Positions 27,537 to 36,181 of a stretch of DNA of 64,000 bases are shown here, piece by piece; position 1 is the stretch's first letter; every line of letters starts with the position of its first letter. The DNA is from Cellulosilyticum sp. I15G10I2. GTDB taxonomy: Bacteria; Bacillota; Clostridia; Lachnospirales; Cellulosilyticaceae. The stretch covers positions 62,001 through 126,000 of the forward strand of contig NZ_FMMP01000006.1 of assembly GCF_900095725.1 (NCBI RefSeq), given 5' to 3'. The notes under the pieces are model-generated. The model made no database searches. It was not told where the DNA came from and saw only the letters and a list, made by a program, of their open reading frames with translations. Position numbers and translations under genes: made by a program.

Positions 27537-28058
27537 ATGATATACCTAGTTCGTCATGGACAAACAGATTGGAATTTATTTAAAAGGTTTAACGGATGTA
27601 CAGATACCTATTTGAATCAAACAGGAATAGCGCAGGCAAAGCTGCAAGCCAAGAACTTAAAGAGGGTCAGTTTGGACGCATGTTTTTGTAGCCCACAAGC
27701 ACGAGCGCACCAATTCAGTGAAATTATCTATAAAGGCCCGATTGTGTTTGATGATAGGCTTGCAGAAATAAACTGTGGCGAGTTTGAGGGTATGGAGGAA
27801 ACTGAGGAAGCGATGAAATTATTTTGGCAAGCAATTAAAACAGGTAATATGGGCACGGAGAGCTTCGAAGCATTTATAAAACGGAACTGCGATTTATGCG
27901 ATATAATTATGGAAAAACAAAAGGGGAAAAACGTTTTAATCGTTACTCATGCCGCAAACGTACGGGTAATCAATTATTATTTCAAGGGTAAGCCCAAGAA
28001 CTATGATTTTAGTAAAAGGGTTATCGAAAAAGGCGAGTTGATTATGTTGGAAAACTAA
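27537..28058 (+). CDS. Histidine phosphatase family protein (probable cassette 1)
   Basis: 173-residue phosphoglycerate-mutase-like phosphatase. The phosphorylated His is in LVRHGQTDWN at the N-terminus, the second His in LIVTHAANVRVIN and the acidic residue in AEINCGEFEGM. About 30 residues shorter than a typical CobC/GpmB protein; the substrate is unknown. AAGGGGGATAA lies before the ATG. The first attC follows 124 bases after its stop, so it is either cassette 1 or the last chromosomal gene before the array. Confidence 0.87.
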   Translation: MIYLVRHGQTDWNLFKRFNGCTDTYLNQTGIAQAKLQAKNLKRVSLDACFCSPQARAHQFSEIIYKGPIVFDDRLAEINCGEFEGMEETEEAMKLFWQAIKTGNMGTESFEAFIKRNCDLCDIIMEKQKGKNVLIVTHAANVRVINYYFKGKPKNYDFSKRVIEKGELIMLEN

Positions 28059-28181
28059 AAATCAAAATTATGAGCTGTTCAGCACTGGTAGAATAAAATT
28101 TATCTTGCATACTTTATATAGTGTATATTATTTGAGGAGCCTACATCGTGTCGGCAGCCGAGTCATGGTGCATCGTCCATC

Positions 28182-28257
28182 AGATAACAAGCTGATTCCA
28201 GTGCGCTTCGCACACCCTCTCATACTTCGAGGGCGTCTGGAATCACAGACGTTATAT
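28182..28257 (+). repeat. attC1
   Basis: R'' AGATAAC and R' GTTATAT; inner arms GATTCCAG/CTGGAATC. At 76 bp it is the shortest and has its own middle sequence (GTGCGCTTCGCAC, CCCTC/GAGGG). Its R'' region complements GTTATCTGA at 27397. Confidence 0.85.
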
Positions 28258-28500
28258 GAAATAAGTTCATAAATTTCGGAGAAGCTCTCTTAGGTCTTAA
28301 AAGTAGCTGAGGTGTTGAACTACAAGTAAAACCAGTTACTGAAGAGTTCAGCAACTGGTTTATTTCCAAAAATACTATTTACACTATGATAACATAACTG
28401 GAATTACAAGTCTAGTATAAATATTCAAAAAATAGTAAAGTTATCTTAACATTAGCTAGTATCTATAAAGTTTATTTATTAAATAGTGTAGGGGGAAATA

Positions 28501-29274
28501 ATGATTAGAGAAATTATAGCTAATAAGGCTATTACTTATGAATATCCACCTGATGGAGGAGAGATACCGATAATTGATCCATATGATGGATGTACTATGG
28601 GATGTCCATATTGTTTTCAATTAGATGATGACAAATGGAATAAGCAGCTACTAATTAAGACAAATATGCCAGATTTAATAAGAAGAGATTTAAGAGACTG
28701 GCCTAAAGATAAATTCATATATATTGGGAGTAGGTGTGACCCTTATATGAATATTGAAGAAAAGTATAAACTTACAAGAAGATGCATTATAGAACTAAAT
28801 AAATTACAAATTCCAATTATGATAACTACAAAAAGTAATTTGGATATTATTTTTAGAGATATAGATATCCTAAAAGGATATACTGCTGAGATTAATGTAT
28901 TACTAGGACTATCTAATATGAATGAATTATCAAAGGTTAAAACATGTTCAAATATTAAGAGTATTGATTTAACTAATAAACTACATAATATGGGAATAGG
29001 CGTATGGGCTTTTATTACACCTGTTTTACCAGGTATAACTGATGTAGATTTAATGATTGAGAGTTTGAACTGTGAAATTCCTGTATACCTTGATAAATTA
29101 AGAATTAATCCAAATAGTAAAACAGGAAACAGCATGTTAAAGTATATAAAAGAAAAGTATCCTAGACTTGAAGAAACATATTTAGAAATTTTATATGAGG
29201 ATAAAAACAAGTATATTGAAGAACTAAGAAAAAAATGGAAAAATCATCCTAGAATTAAGTTTGTATTTGATTAG
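28501..29274 (+). CDS. SPL-like radical SAM protein (cassette 2)
   Basis: 257 residues with the radical SAM cluster motif CTMGCPYC near residue 31-38 and a partial TIM-barrel with the strand IYIGSRCDPYM. It resembles the SplB-like COG1533 group, whose best known member repairs spore photoproduct, but the C-terminal residues of true SPL are not evident, so the substrate is open. A GGGGGAA ribosome binding site lies before the ATG. The 250-base leader after attC1 contains an inverted repeat (AACTACAAGTAAAACCAGTT region to GAACTGGTT-like sequence) that may terminate upstream transcription. AT-rich, in contrast to attC. Confidence 0.88.
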   Translation: MIREIIANKAITYEYPPDGGEIPIIDPYDGCTMGCPYCFQLDDDKWNKQLLIKTNMPDLIRRDLRDWPKDKFIYIGSRCDPYMNIEEKYKLTRRCIIELNKLQIPIMITTKSNLDIIFRDIDILKGYTAEINVLLGLSNMNELSKVKTCSNIKSIDLTNKLHNMGIGVWAFITPVLPGITDVDLMIESLNCEIPVYLDKLRINPNSKTGNSMLKYIKEKYPRLEETYLEILYEDKNKYIEELRKKWKNHPRIKFVFD

Positions 29275-29333
29275 AGGGTAGGCCCTATATAAAATATCTA
29301 AGGTAATTTTTTGGGGCATTATGGACTTACTCC

Positions 29334-29449
29334 ATATAACAATATATCTCCGTTCGCTGCGCCCACCTCTTCACTGGGTGCAAACACCGCTACGAAGAAG
29401 GGCTATGTGGGTACAGTTCAGAGGCGTCGGAGATACGGAGACGTTAGAA
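29334..29449 (+). repeat. attC2 (type B)
   Basis: R'' ATATAAC, R' GTTAGAA; inner arms ATCTCCG/CGGAGAT. The type B middle is shared with attC6 and attC8 (CACCTCTTCACTGGGTGC ... GGGTACAGTTCAGAGGCG). R'' complements the GTTATATG start of cassette 2. Confidence 0.9.
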
Positions 29450-29571
29450 GAAAGCACGGGATAGTGATCAGATTTGGAGGTTTATAAGATTGTTTTTTAG
29501 GGCATTAAGTTCGACGGTCTAATAACAATCTGAATCTATAATAGATTAAATAATTAAGGAGACAGATTGAA

Positions 29572-29934
29572 TTGGCGATTACACACTTATTATTAGAAGT
29601 TTTTTGTTCTTATGGATGGGAAGAAGAATGCAAAGGATCTGATGTTCCAGAATTCTGTAAGTATGGTATTAATTTACCTGGATATCATTGCATCGGAAAT
29701 GAGTGCCCATTTGTCACATATACAGAAACACCTGATTCAATAGCATGTACAGAAAAATTTGGAGAAGTTCTAGGCGAAGATGGATGGATTGGTTTTGGTG
29801 GAGATATGGAACCAGATGGAGTTAATGAACTAAAGAGAGAAGAACTTAGAGAATTATGGAAGAAAATTTGCCAACGAAAGGTATTGGAGGCATATGAGGA
29901 GTATATGTTAAAGGCCGGCTTAAGCAAAGAGTGA
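29572..29934 (+). CDS. Cysteine-rich hypothetical protein (cassette 3)
   Basis: 120 residues with six cysteines in the first 65 (FCSYGWEEECKGSDVPEFC, HCIGNECPF, IACTEKF), probably binding a metal or Fe-S cluster, then a helical charged C-terminus. No family recognised. TTG start at 29572 with AAGGAGAC upstream. The unit begins GTTAGAAG, the complement of CTTCTAAC at its own attC3. Confidence 0.7.
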   Translation: MAITHLLLEVFCSYGWEEECKGSDVPEFCKYGINLPGYHCIGNECPFVTYTETPDSIACTEKFGEVLGEDGWIGFGGDMEPDGVNELKREELRELWKKICQRKVLEAYEEYMLKAGLSKE

Positions 29935-29989
29935 TCAAGATAAAAGATTTTAGTGATTGTAGATACTTTAGTTTGTCGCAGGTGCCTTC

Positions 29990-30125
29990 TTCTAACAATG
30001 CACTCAAGTTCGCTTTGGCTGCTTAGGGTCGAACATTTTTAGCAACTGAAGCCAAAGCACATTTTTCAGCCTAAGATAAGAACTATCTAAGGCTGAAAAA
30101 CGTCTTGAGTGCGGAGACGTTATAA
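29990..30125 (+). repeat. attC3 (type A)
   Basis: R'' TTCTAAC, R' GTTATAA; inner arms CACTCAAG/CTTGAGTG. The type A middle has two side hairpins: TTTGGCT...AGCCAAA and CAGCCTAAGATA...TATCTAAGGCTG. Confidence 0.92.
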
Positions 30126-30255
30126 GAAATTGCCTCATTCATGTCGGGGTATTCCTTTTGGGTCAAAAACACCCAGTATATATATAATTAAAATTAATAT
30201 AAACGTATAAGATATTACAAAACAAAGATTGTTTACATAATAGGAAGGTGTAGGG

Positions 30256-31002
30256 ATGGACAAGAGTGCGGTTTATAAGACAAATAGCTCCTATTGGGAT
30301 GCAAAAGGAAATGACGTTTTGGGAGCAATTGTGCTTCCGCTGTATGGAGCATTTATCACGGAAGAAAAGTGCAAGCTTTTTGGCGACGTCGCGGGAAAGA
30401 AGATGCTAGAGATAGGTTGTGGAAACGGTCGTTCCTTGCAATATCATGGGGAACGCAAAGCATTTGAACTATGGGGTGTAGATATATCAGAAAAGCAAAT
30501 CGAAAAGGCGAAACACCATTTGAAAACGTGCAGTCTGTCAGCAAAATTTATCTGTTCACCGATGGAAGAAAACTGTGGCATTCCAGAGGATTATTTTGAC
30601 TTTGTTTATTCTATTTATGCTATAGGCTGGACAACCGACCTTGATGGTACTTTCAACCGCATTGCTTCTTATCTTAAAAAAGATGGTGTTTTTATTTTTA
30701 GTTGGTCTCATCCTATACATAAATGTGTTGTTACAGAAAACAATAAATTTTCTTTTAACAAATGTTATTTCGATGAATCTTGGTATACAGTGCCACTTGA
30801 TTTTAGTCAGGGTGAGCTAAATTTATCAGATCGCAAATTATCAACCTATGTGAATGCCTTGGCAAAAGCAGGATTTATTATTGAAGAAATGATTGAGGAA
30901 ACCGATAATGAAATCCTTGAATCATGTGATGATAACAGTTTTTTTGTAAAAAGAGCGAAGATGTTCCCTGTAACCTTTGTTATAAAAGCAAGAAAAGCCT
31001 AA
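30256..31002 (+). CDS. SAM-dependent methyltransferase (cassette 4)
   Basis: 248-residue class I methyltransferase. SAM motif I is MLEIGCGNGRSLQY near residue 50-63, motif II ELWGVDIS, and post-motif DFVYSIYAIGWTTD. A DUF- or UbiE-like small-molecule or quinone target is possible; the acceptor cannot be told. GGAAGGTG precedes the ATG. Codon use in the first part is slightly more GC-rich than neighbours, consistent with acquisition. The unit starts GTTATAAGAA and ends TTCTTATAAC. Confidence 0.9.
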   Translation: MDKSAVYKTNSSYWDAKGNDVLGAIVLPLYGAFITEEKCKLFGDVAGKKMLEIGCGNGRSLQYHGERKAFELWGVDISEKQIEKAKHHLKTCSLSAKFICSPMEENCGIPEDYFDFVYSIYAIGWTTDLDGTFNRIASYLKKDGVFIFSWSHPIHKCVVTENNKFSFNKCYFDESWYTVPLDFSQGELNLSDRKLSTYVNALAKAGFIIEEMIEETDNEILESCDDNSFFVKRAKMFPVTFVIKARKA

Positions 31003-31132
31003 CCACGCAAAATGAGCACAATCTTTAGTAGATTTCCTCGCAATATTCTTATATTATGTGTTAAAAAAGAGAAACAAGGAAAAAACTAGGGAAGTAGCTT
31101 AGAAGCTGAATGAGTCAACTTCTTATAACAAA

Positions 31133-31258
31133 ATACTCAAGTTCGCTTTGGCTGATTAGGGTAGCACCTTTTTAGAAGTTGAAGCCAAAGCACATTCCTC
31201 AGCCTAAGATAAGAGCTATCTAAGGCTGAGGAACGTCTTGAGTGCGAGGACGTTATGT
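31133..31258 (+). repeat. attC4 (type A)
   Basis: R'' TTATAAC, R' GTTATGT; inner arms ACTCAAG/CTTGAGT; middle hairpin CCTCAGCCTAAGATA/TATCTAAGGCTGAGG. Confidence 0.92.
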
Positions 31259-31287
31259 GAAATAAAAGCCTAGTAAAGGAGGACAGG

Positions 31288-31818
31288 ATGAATCGAAAGA
31301 TTGTAGTTGAAAAAATTAGTGATATTGATATCCTCGAAGATAAATTAGTAAAATCAGCCAAAGAAACTCATTTGAAATTGACTCAATTCTGCAATAGTTT
31401 GAGTGAGTTTCAATTATTGTATCAATTAAAGTTTTGTGATTCTGGAAGAGACCCGTTAGAAAACAGAAATCTAAATTTAATTGAGCAGTTAAATCAACAA
31501 TTTACATATAAATTAACTTTTATAGCTGCTAAATGGTTACTTAAAAAACATCCCAACAACGTTCCATTAATACTTTGCTTGGGAACCGAGAGTGGAACAG
31601 ATATATTTTCTAAAGATGGGGTTGTTGCAGCTGAAGTTTTTACTACGTCAAACCCAAAGAACAATCAAAAAATGAAGAAAGATATAATAAAAGTAAGTGA
31701 ATGTAAGAGTCAATTCAAATATGTTTTTTACCATTCACCTATACGCGATAAAGCTGAAGAAAGATATAAAAACCTATTTCCAGATGTTGATATTGTTTTT
31801 ATTGAAGGTATAGAGTGA
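31288..31818 (+). CDS. Hypothetical protein, possible nuclease fold (cassette 5)
   Basis: 176 residues. The C-terminal half (PLILCLGTESGTDIFSKDGV, then VAAEVFTT and later KYVFYHS) has the strand and acidic order D...ExF seen in PD-(D/E)XK restriction-endonuclease-like folds, but the lysine placement is uncertain. I do not recognise a family. AAAGGAGGACAGG lies before the ATG. The start is only 29 bases from attC4, so the gene probably depends on upstream transcription. Confidence 0.65.
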   Translation: MNRKIVVEKISDIDILEDKLVKSAKETHLKLTQFCNSLSEFQLLYQLKFCDSGRDPLENRNLNLIEQLNQQFTYKLTFIAAKWLLKKHPNNVPLILCLGTESGTDIFSKDGVVAAEVFTTSNPKNNQKMKKDIIKVSECKSQFKYVFYHSPIRDKAEERYKNLFPDVDIVFIEGIE

Positions 31819-31834
31819 GGCTCGGCTTTACATC

Positions 31835-31963
31835 ACATAACAATGCACTCAAGTTCGCTTTGCCTATTTTGGGTCTTGCCTTTGAAGAAGCAAAGCACAT
31901 TCCTCAGCCCAAGATAAGAGCTATCTAGGGCTGAAAAATGTCTTGAGTGCGAGGACGTTAGTC
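31835..31963 (+). repeat. attC5 (type A)
   Basis: R'' ACATAAC, R' GTTAGTC; inner arms CACTCAAG/CTTGAGTG. R'' region TCACATAAC is the complement of the GTTATGTGA that starts cassette 5. Confidence 0.92.
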
Positions 31964-32026
31964 GATAGAATTAGCCTATGTATTATTTGAAAGCACTTGA
32001 TTTTGGAAGCTGGGGTGAAGAAAAAC

Positions 32027-32467
32027 ATGGATTATACAACAATAGAGTTTCTATATGAAGAATTTATAATATCATTAGTAGTTATGTCTTTGCCGGGAGA
32101 ACGCCAATGTCAGATAGTCGGTTATGGATGCGTTGGTGATGAGATTTTGCTAGATTTCGATCATTATTATAATGACTTTAAAGATATATATTTTGAAAAT
32201 GGATATCTTGATTTACATCAAATAGAGATACTTGATAATTTTAAAGAGTATTTGAAGAAATTCGATAACCTAGATGAAGAGTTTTACTGGGATCACAATC
32301 AAATAATAAATCACCCTAATTGGGAAGAATTACGCATTAAAACAAGTGCTCTAATACAAGAATTATTTAATGATAATTATGATGTAGAGATAACAAGAAG
32401 AACTGAACAGTCACAAGGTTATTTGGTTGAAAACACATTTAGAAAACTTATTATTAGGAAAGAGTAG
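32027..32467 (+). CDS. Acidic hypothetical protein (cassette 6)
   Basis: 146 residues from ATG 32027 (GGGGTGAAG upstream; the longer frame from 31997 lacks a site). Strongly acidic, with blocks LDFDHYYNDFKDIYFENGYL and FDNLDEEFYWDHNQI, no membrane segment. The composition recalls small immunity or antitoxin-like proteins, but there is no toxin partner beside it and I recognise no family. The unit ends look less matched (GTTAGTCG against CGCCTAAC, one mismatch). Confidence 0.65.
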   Translation: MDYTTIEFLYEEFIISLVVMSLPGERQCQIVGYGCVGDEILLDFDHYYNDFKDIYFENGYLDLHQIEILDNFKEYLKKFDNLDEEFYWDHNQIINHPNWEELRIKTSALIQELFNDNYDVEITRRTEQSQGYLVENTFRKLIIRKE

Positions 32468-32511
32468 TTTATGATACTCTTTAGTCGTCCTAAAGTTCCG
32501 GCAATTCCACC

Positions 32512-32627
32512 GCCTAACAATGTGTCTCCGTACGCTACGCCCACCTCTTCACTGGGTGCAAGCACCGCTGCGAAGAAGGGCTTCGCGGGTACAGTTCAGA
32601 GGCGTCGGAGATACGGAGACGTTAGAT
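32512..32627 (+). repeat. attC6 (type B)
   Basis: R'' GCCTAAC and R' GTTAGAT, both perfect fits to the canonical RYYYAAC and GTTRRRY boxes. Inner arms GTCTCCG/CGGAGAT; middle nearly identical to attC2 and attC8. Confidence 0.93.
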
Positions 32628-32754
32628 GACATCCCCCCTCTAGTAAAAAGAGCAGTATCATATGTGTAACATTACTTGTTAATGTATAGAGCGCTACTAA
32701 GTCGAATTAGTTTCTAAGAGTGAATTGGAAATTATTTATATTAGGAGGTGTATT

Positions 32755-33303
32755 ATGAAAACGTTAGAAACCGAAAGACTGATAATGAGAGATTGGAAAG
32801 TATCAGATATATTTGATTTTTATGAGTATGCCAGTGTTGAAGGTATTAGCGAAATGACTGGGTGGCCGCATCATGAGAATATTGAAGTTACTAAAACAAT
32901 ATTAAAAGACTTTATTGATAGTGGCATAGAGTATGCTTTGGTATTAAAAGAAGAAAACAAAGTAATTGGTTCTTTAGGTTTTCATAATAGAACTGCTGAC
33001 ACAAGTTATAGAGCTGATATACAAAGAGAGATTGGGTATGTTTTAAGCAAAGCATACTGGGGCAGAGGTCTTATGACTGAAGCTGTACGAGAAGCAATCC
33101 AATATGCTTTTGATGAGATTAAAGTAGATGTTTTGTGGTGTGGGCATAAATCATTTAATATACAATCGAAAAGAGTAATCGAAAAAAGCGGATTTAGATA
33201 TTATTGTGATGGTACATACGAATCCTTTGGCAAAACTTATGATGCAAAAAAATATATTTTGACTAAGGATGAATATCATCTGTTGTTCCAAAATAAAGCA
33301 TAG
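32755..33303 (+). CDS. GNAT acetyltransferase, RimJ/RimL-like (cassette 7)
   Basis: 182 residues from ATG 32755, where TTAGGAGGTG gives the best start. GNAT features: ETERLIMRDW at the N-terminus, VIGSLGFHN, REIGYVLSKAYWGRGLMTEA for acetyl-CoA pyrophosphate binding, and IQSKRVIEKSGFR. This subfamily acetylates N-termini or small amines; the target is unknown. Resembles the two GNAT proteins beyond the array (41767, 42319), but is not a close copy. Confidence 0.9.
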   Translation: MKTLETERLIMRDWKVSDIFDFYEYASVEGISEMTGWPHHENIEVTKTILKDFIDSGIEYALVLKEENKVIGSLGFHNRTADTSYRADIQREIGYVLSKAYWGRGLMTEAVREAIQYAFDEIKVDVLWCGHKSFNIQSKRVIEKSGFRYYCDGTYESFGKTYDAKKYILTKDEYHLLFQNKA

Positions 33304-33406
33304 TCAGAAGTTATCTTAATTCGCTTTATTTATAAAGTACGCATTATTCTAATATCAAGAGATTGATATTAGTTGAGATTACTGGCAACTTCCGAGGGGG
33401 GACATC

Positions 33407-33535
33407 ATCTAACAATGCACTCAAGTTTGCTTTGCCATTTTTGGGTCATGCCTTCGAAGAAGCAAAGCACATTCCTCAGCCTAAGATAAGAGCTATCTAA
33501 GGCTGAGAAACGTCTTGAGTGCGAGGACGTTATAG
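33407..33535 (+). repeat. attC7 (type A)
   Basis: R'' ATCTAAC, R' GTTATAG; inner arms CACTCAAG/CTTGAGTG. R'' region TCATCTAAC complements the GTTAGATGA start of cassette 7. Confidence 0.92.
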
Positions 33536-33667
33536 GACAGATGAGGCAAAGGGAGCTACACGTCCTATGCGGATTTTAGCGTAACAATCCTCAGAAGTTA
33601 GTTTGTTATTGCAATATATTAAGAACCTTGTATGTAGATTGAAAAAGAGTTGGGTGGGTGATATGTA

Positions 33668-34375
33668 GTGAATATTAGTAATGAGATTAGAGAAAAACTT
33701 ATATCACAAGGAGCTTCAATTGTTGGATTTGCAGATTTATCAATAATTCCTGAGCAAAATAGAAGAGGGTTTAAACATGGAATTATAATCGGGGTTGCAC
33801 TAAATCCAATGATTGTTTCATTAATTAAAAATGAACCAATACAGGAGTATTATGATGAGTGTGAACGAGTAGATAAATTATTGAATACACTTAATGAATA
33901 TGTTTCAGAAATACTTAAAGGTTATGGTCATGAGGCATTAGCTAAAACACAAAGTGTAGTAAAAATAGACAATAATAAGCGGACGGAATTACCTCACAAA
34001 ACTATTGCAACAAGGGCAGGAATAGGTTGGATTGGGAAATGTGCATTACTAGTAACAGAGGAATTTGGTTCAGCAATAAGAATATCCAGCACGCTTACAA
34101 ATGCTGAATTAGAAGTTGGAAAGCCTATAGACATATGTAAATGTGGTAGTTGTATAGAATGTAAAAATTCATGTCCTGGTAATGTAATAGATGGCATGCC
34201 ATGGAAAGTAAAACTTGATAGAGATGAATTTTTTAATGCTTTTGAGTGTAAAAATATAATACTTAAGAAAGGAAAAATGAGAGGACAGGATAAATTTACT
34301 TGCGGAATATGTATAGCAAGTTGTCCTTGGACACAGAGATTTATTAATAAATGCATAAAAAATAAATCAAATTAA
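33668..34375 (+). CDS. QueG-like 4Fe-4S protein (cassette 8)
   Basis: 235 residues. An N-terminal region as in epoxyqueuosine reductase (GASIVGFADLSIIP, later TRAGIGWIGKCALLVTEEFG) is followed by a double 4Fe-4S segment: CKCGSCIECKNSCPG and FTCGICIASCPWTQ. True QueG is about 380 residues with HEAT repeats, which are absent here; these shorter proteins probably reduce another substrate. GTG start at 33668 preceded by GGGTGGGTG. A related protein starts the last unit at 41074. Confidence 0.85.
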   Translation: MNISNEIREKLISQGASIVGFADLSIIPEQNRRGFKHGIIIGVALNPMIVSLIKNEPIQEYYDECERVDKLLNTLNEYVSEILKGYGHEALAKTQSVVKIDNNKRTELPHKTIATRAGIGWIGKCALLVTEEFGSAIRISSTLTNAELEVGKPIDICKCGSCIECKNSCPGNVIDGMPWKVKLDRDEFFNAFECKNIILKKGKMRGQDKFTCGICIASCPWTQRFINKCIKNKSN

Positions 34376-34487
34376 ACTTAAAATATTCTTATATTATGAA
34401 CTTAGTGCAGTACTAACCGGTTAGCAAGTTTATTAGGGAGGGCAGCCGTCTAGGGCTACCTTTGACTTCGAGGGGGCTCATCCGTTC

Positions 34488-34603
34488 CTATAACAACGTA
34501 TCTCCGTTCGCTACGCACACCTCTTCACTGGGTGCAAGCACCGCTACGAAGAAGGGCTTCGCGGGTACAGTTCAGAGGCGGCGGAGATACGAGGACGTTC
34601 TAC
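34488..34603 (+). repeat. attC8 (type B)
   Basis: R'' CTATAAC, R' GTTCTAC; inner arms TATCTCCG/CGGAGATA. Here R'' and R' do not match each other, but R'' complements the start of cassette 8 and R' complements the R'' of attC9, a clear sign of the recombination point. Preceded by a short hairpin AGCC/GGCT (34444). Confidence 0.93.
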
Positions 34604-34716
34604 GAAATGGGAGCAAAGGACCGGCACATCCCTGTGATGATTTAGTGGGTAGGTCGCTGAAGCTTTAATTATGGCGTATTTGTAGCATTATATGTAATAC
34701 GAAGGGGGAATTATTA

Positions 34717-35015
34717 ATGCGAAAATGCAGTAATTGTTCAAGTCAATTCAAACGTAAAAATATTATTAGATGTATATGGTTAGCGGGATACTCACTATTC
34801 TATGTGAAAATTGTAATACTAAACATTATTTTAATGTTTCAACAAGATTGATTCTTGGATTATCTATAGGCGCTCCATTATTTATATTAAGCTTAATCAG
34901 GTCTTTTCATTATAGATATTATATTCTTTTAGGATATATACTTTGGTTAGCATTGGTAATCTATTTAACACCATCTTTTGTAAGGTACCATGTAAAAGAT
35001 GGAAATGAAGAGTAA
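34717..35015 (+). pseudogene. Frameshifted cxxc_20_cxxc-type protein (cassette 9)
   Basis: GAAGGGGGAA precedes ATG 34717, which opens CSNCSSQFKRKNII with the first CxxC and stays open to 34851. A second frame (from 34770 to 35015) continues with LTILCENCNTKHYFNVSTRL, the second CxxC, and two membrane helices. Together they match the cxxc_20_cxxc family order of two CxxC about 25 residues apart. The change of frame between about 34785 and 34810 fits one deleted base. No slippery sequence is seen, so I read it as a broken gene rather than programmed frameshifting. Confidence 0.7.
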
Positions 35016-35140
35016 CGGTTTTAGTTGATATTAAAGTTAAGACATATCATTTATATATTGTGTATTACCAGTTTTGGAGTGATTCCCTGGGCGACCCTGC
35101 GTCCGTGTCGGGCTCTGGCTTCGCGGGTCTCCCCCACTTC

Positions 35141-35254
35141 GTAGAACAAAATACTCCAGTTCGCTTTGCATGAGAAGACTGCAAAGCACATCTGAGAAGC
35201 TAAGAGAAGAGCTCTCTAATCTTCTCAGACGTCTGGAGTACGGAGACGTTCTAC
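35141..35254 (+). repeat. attC9 (type C)
   Basis: R'' GTAGAAC, R' GTTCTAC; inner arms TACTCCAG/CTGGAGTA. Type C middle: TTTGCA(TGAGAAGAC)TGCAAA and GAGAAGCTAAGAGA...TCTCTAATCTTCTC. Preceded at 35092-35130 by the GTCC hairpin and GGCTTCGCGGG motif. Confidence 0.92.
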
Positions 35255-35411
35255 GAAATGGGGGCAGGGGACCGTGCCGCCCAGGCACGGATTGTGAAAA
35301 AATAGCCTTCGAAGTGTTGGTCAGGGGGAAAGACATTTGCAGTTTTTGATATGTCACATATGTTTTATATTGCGAAGTTGAGATTATCTATATTTGATGG
35401 AGGATGAGAAT

Positions 35412-35732
35412 TTGAAAAAAATTGTTTGTTATATGCCAGCAATTATTTTTATTATTTTTTATGGATTGATAATAATTAGTACCGGACTTTCTATTTCACC
35501 TTTTGTATATGCATGGATTGCTTTATTTTTGATAAGCGGTGTTTTGCTATCTAAAGGGGAATTTAGGAGTGGGCTTTTAGGAATGCTGCCTGGTATTCAT
35601 TTGATGTACATGAGTACCAAAGATACGGGACAAATGTTGCCTATAGAACTCCCCCTCGGTATTATTGTTGTGACTTTTTATTTATTATGTAGTGGCTTTA
35701 TTTTCTATAAGAAAAAGAAATCAAAAAAATAA
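35412..35732 (+). CDS. Small membrane protein (cassette 10)
   Basis: 106 residues from TTG 35412, eight bases after GGAGG; an ATG at 35397 is in frame but contains part of that site. Four probable membrane helices (VCYMPAIIFIIFYGLIII, FVYAWIALFLISGVLL, LGMLPGIHLMYM, LGIIVVTFYLLCSGFIF) and a basic tail KKKKSKK. No family recognised. The unit starts GTTCTACGAAATGGGGGC and its own R'' region reads the complement apart from one wobble. Confidence 0.7.
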   Translation: MKKIVCYMPAIIFIIFYGLIIISTGLSISPFVYAWIALFLISGVLLSKGEFRSGLLGMLPGIHLMYMSTKDTGQMLPIELPLGIIVVTFYLLCSGFIFYKKKKSKK

Positions 35733-35877
35733 TTTTGGTTTATCGAGGGTATAAGCATAATGTGATGTAGCTGTAATTAGTTATCTTTATATGTTATGCA
35801 TTAGTAGCTTTAGCGAAATTGTCTAGGGGCCCGGCGTCCATGCCGAGCTCTGGCTTCGCGGGGATCGCCCCCACTTC

Positions 35878-36013
35878 GTAGAACAATGCACTCATGTTCG
35901 CTTTGGCTTCTTAGGGTAACAGCTTCTTAGCAATTGAAGCCAAAGCACATTTTTCAGCCTAAGATAAGAGCTATCTAAGGCTAAGAAACGTCTTGAGTGC
36001 GGGGACGTTATAT
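35878..36013 (+). repeat. attC10 (type A)
   Basis: R'' GTAGAAC, R' GTTATAT; inner arms CACTCA(T)G/CTTGAGTG with one mismatch. Preceded by hairpin CGGC-GTCCAT-GCCG (35832-35845) and CTCTGGCTTCGCGGG. Confidence 0.92.
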
Positions 36014-36181
36014 AAAATCGCGCGCAAATTAGCCATCGCATCGTGTGGCGGATCTAGCAAGAATGGGTCTGAGCAAAACTTGTTTTGAATTATACTTAAA
36101 TTGTGAAAGACGGAGAAAACTGTTTGTCCTATACTAGATATGAATTAGGGCATAGGTCAATACGAAATGGAGTGAAAAGAA

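Noticed and set aside
34462-34668. 68-codon open frame across attC8
   Set aside because: It reads through the folded attC8 site, has no ribosome binding site and its sequence follows the repeat, so it is not a gene.
34740-34810. Programmed -1 frameshift in cassette 9
   Set aside because: No X XXY YYZ heptamer lies between the last stop of the second frame (about 34768) and the end of shared similarity, so simple mutation is preferred.
35037-35357. 106-codon minus-strand frame over attC9
   Set aside because: Produced by the GC-rich attC9 stem and hairpin; no start signal and no family.
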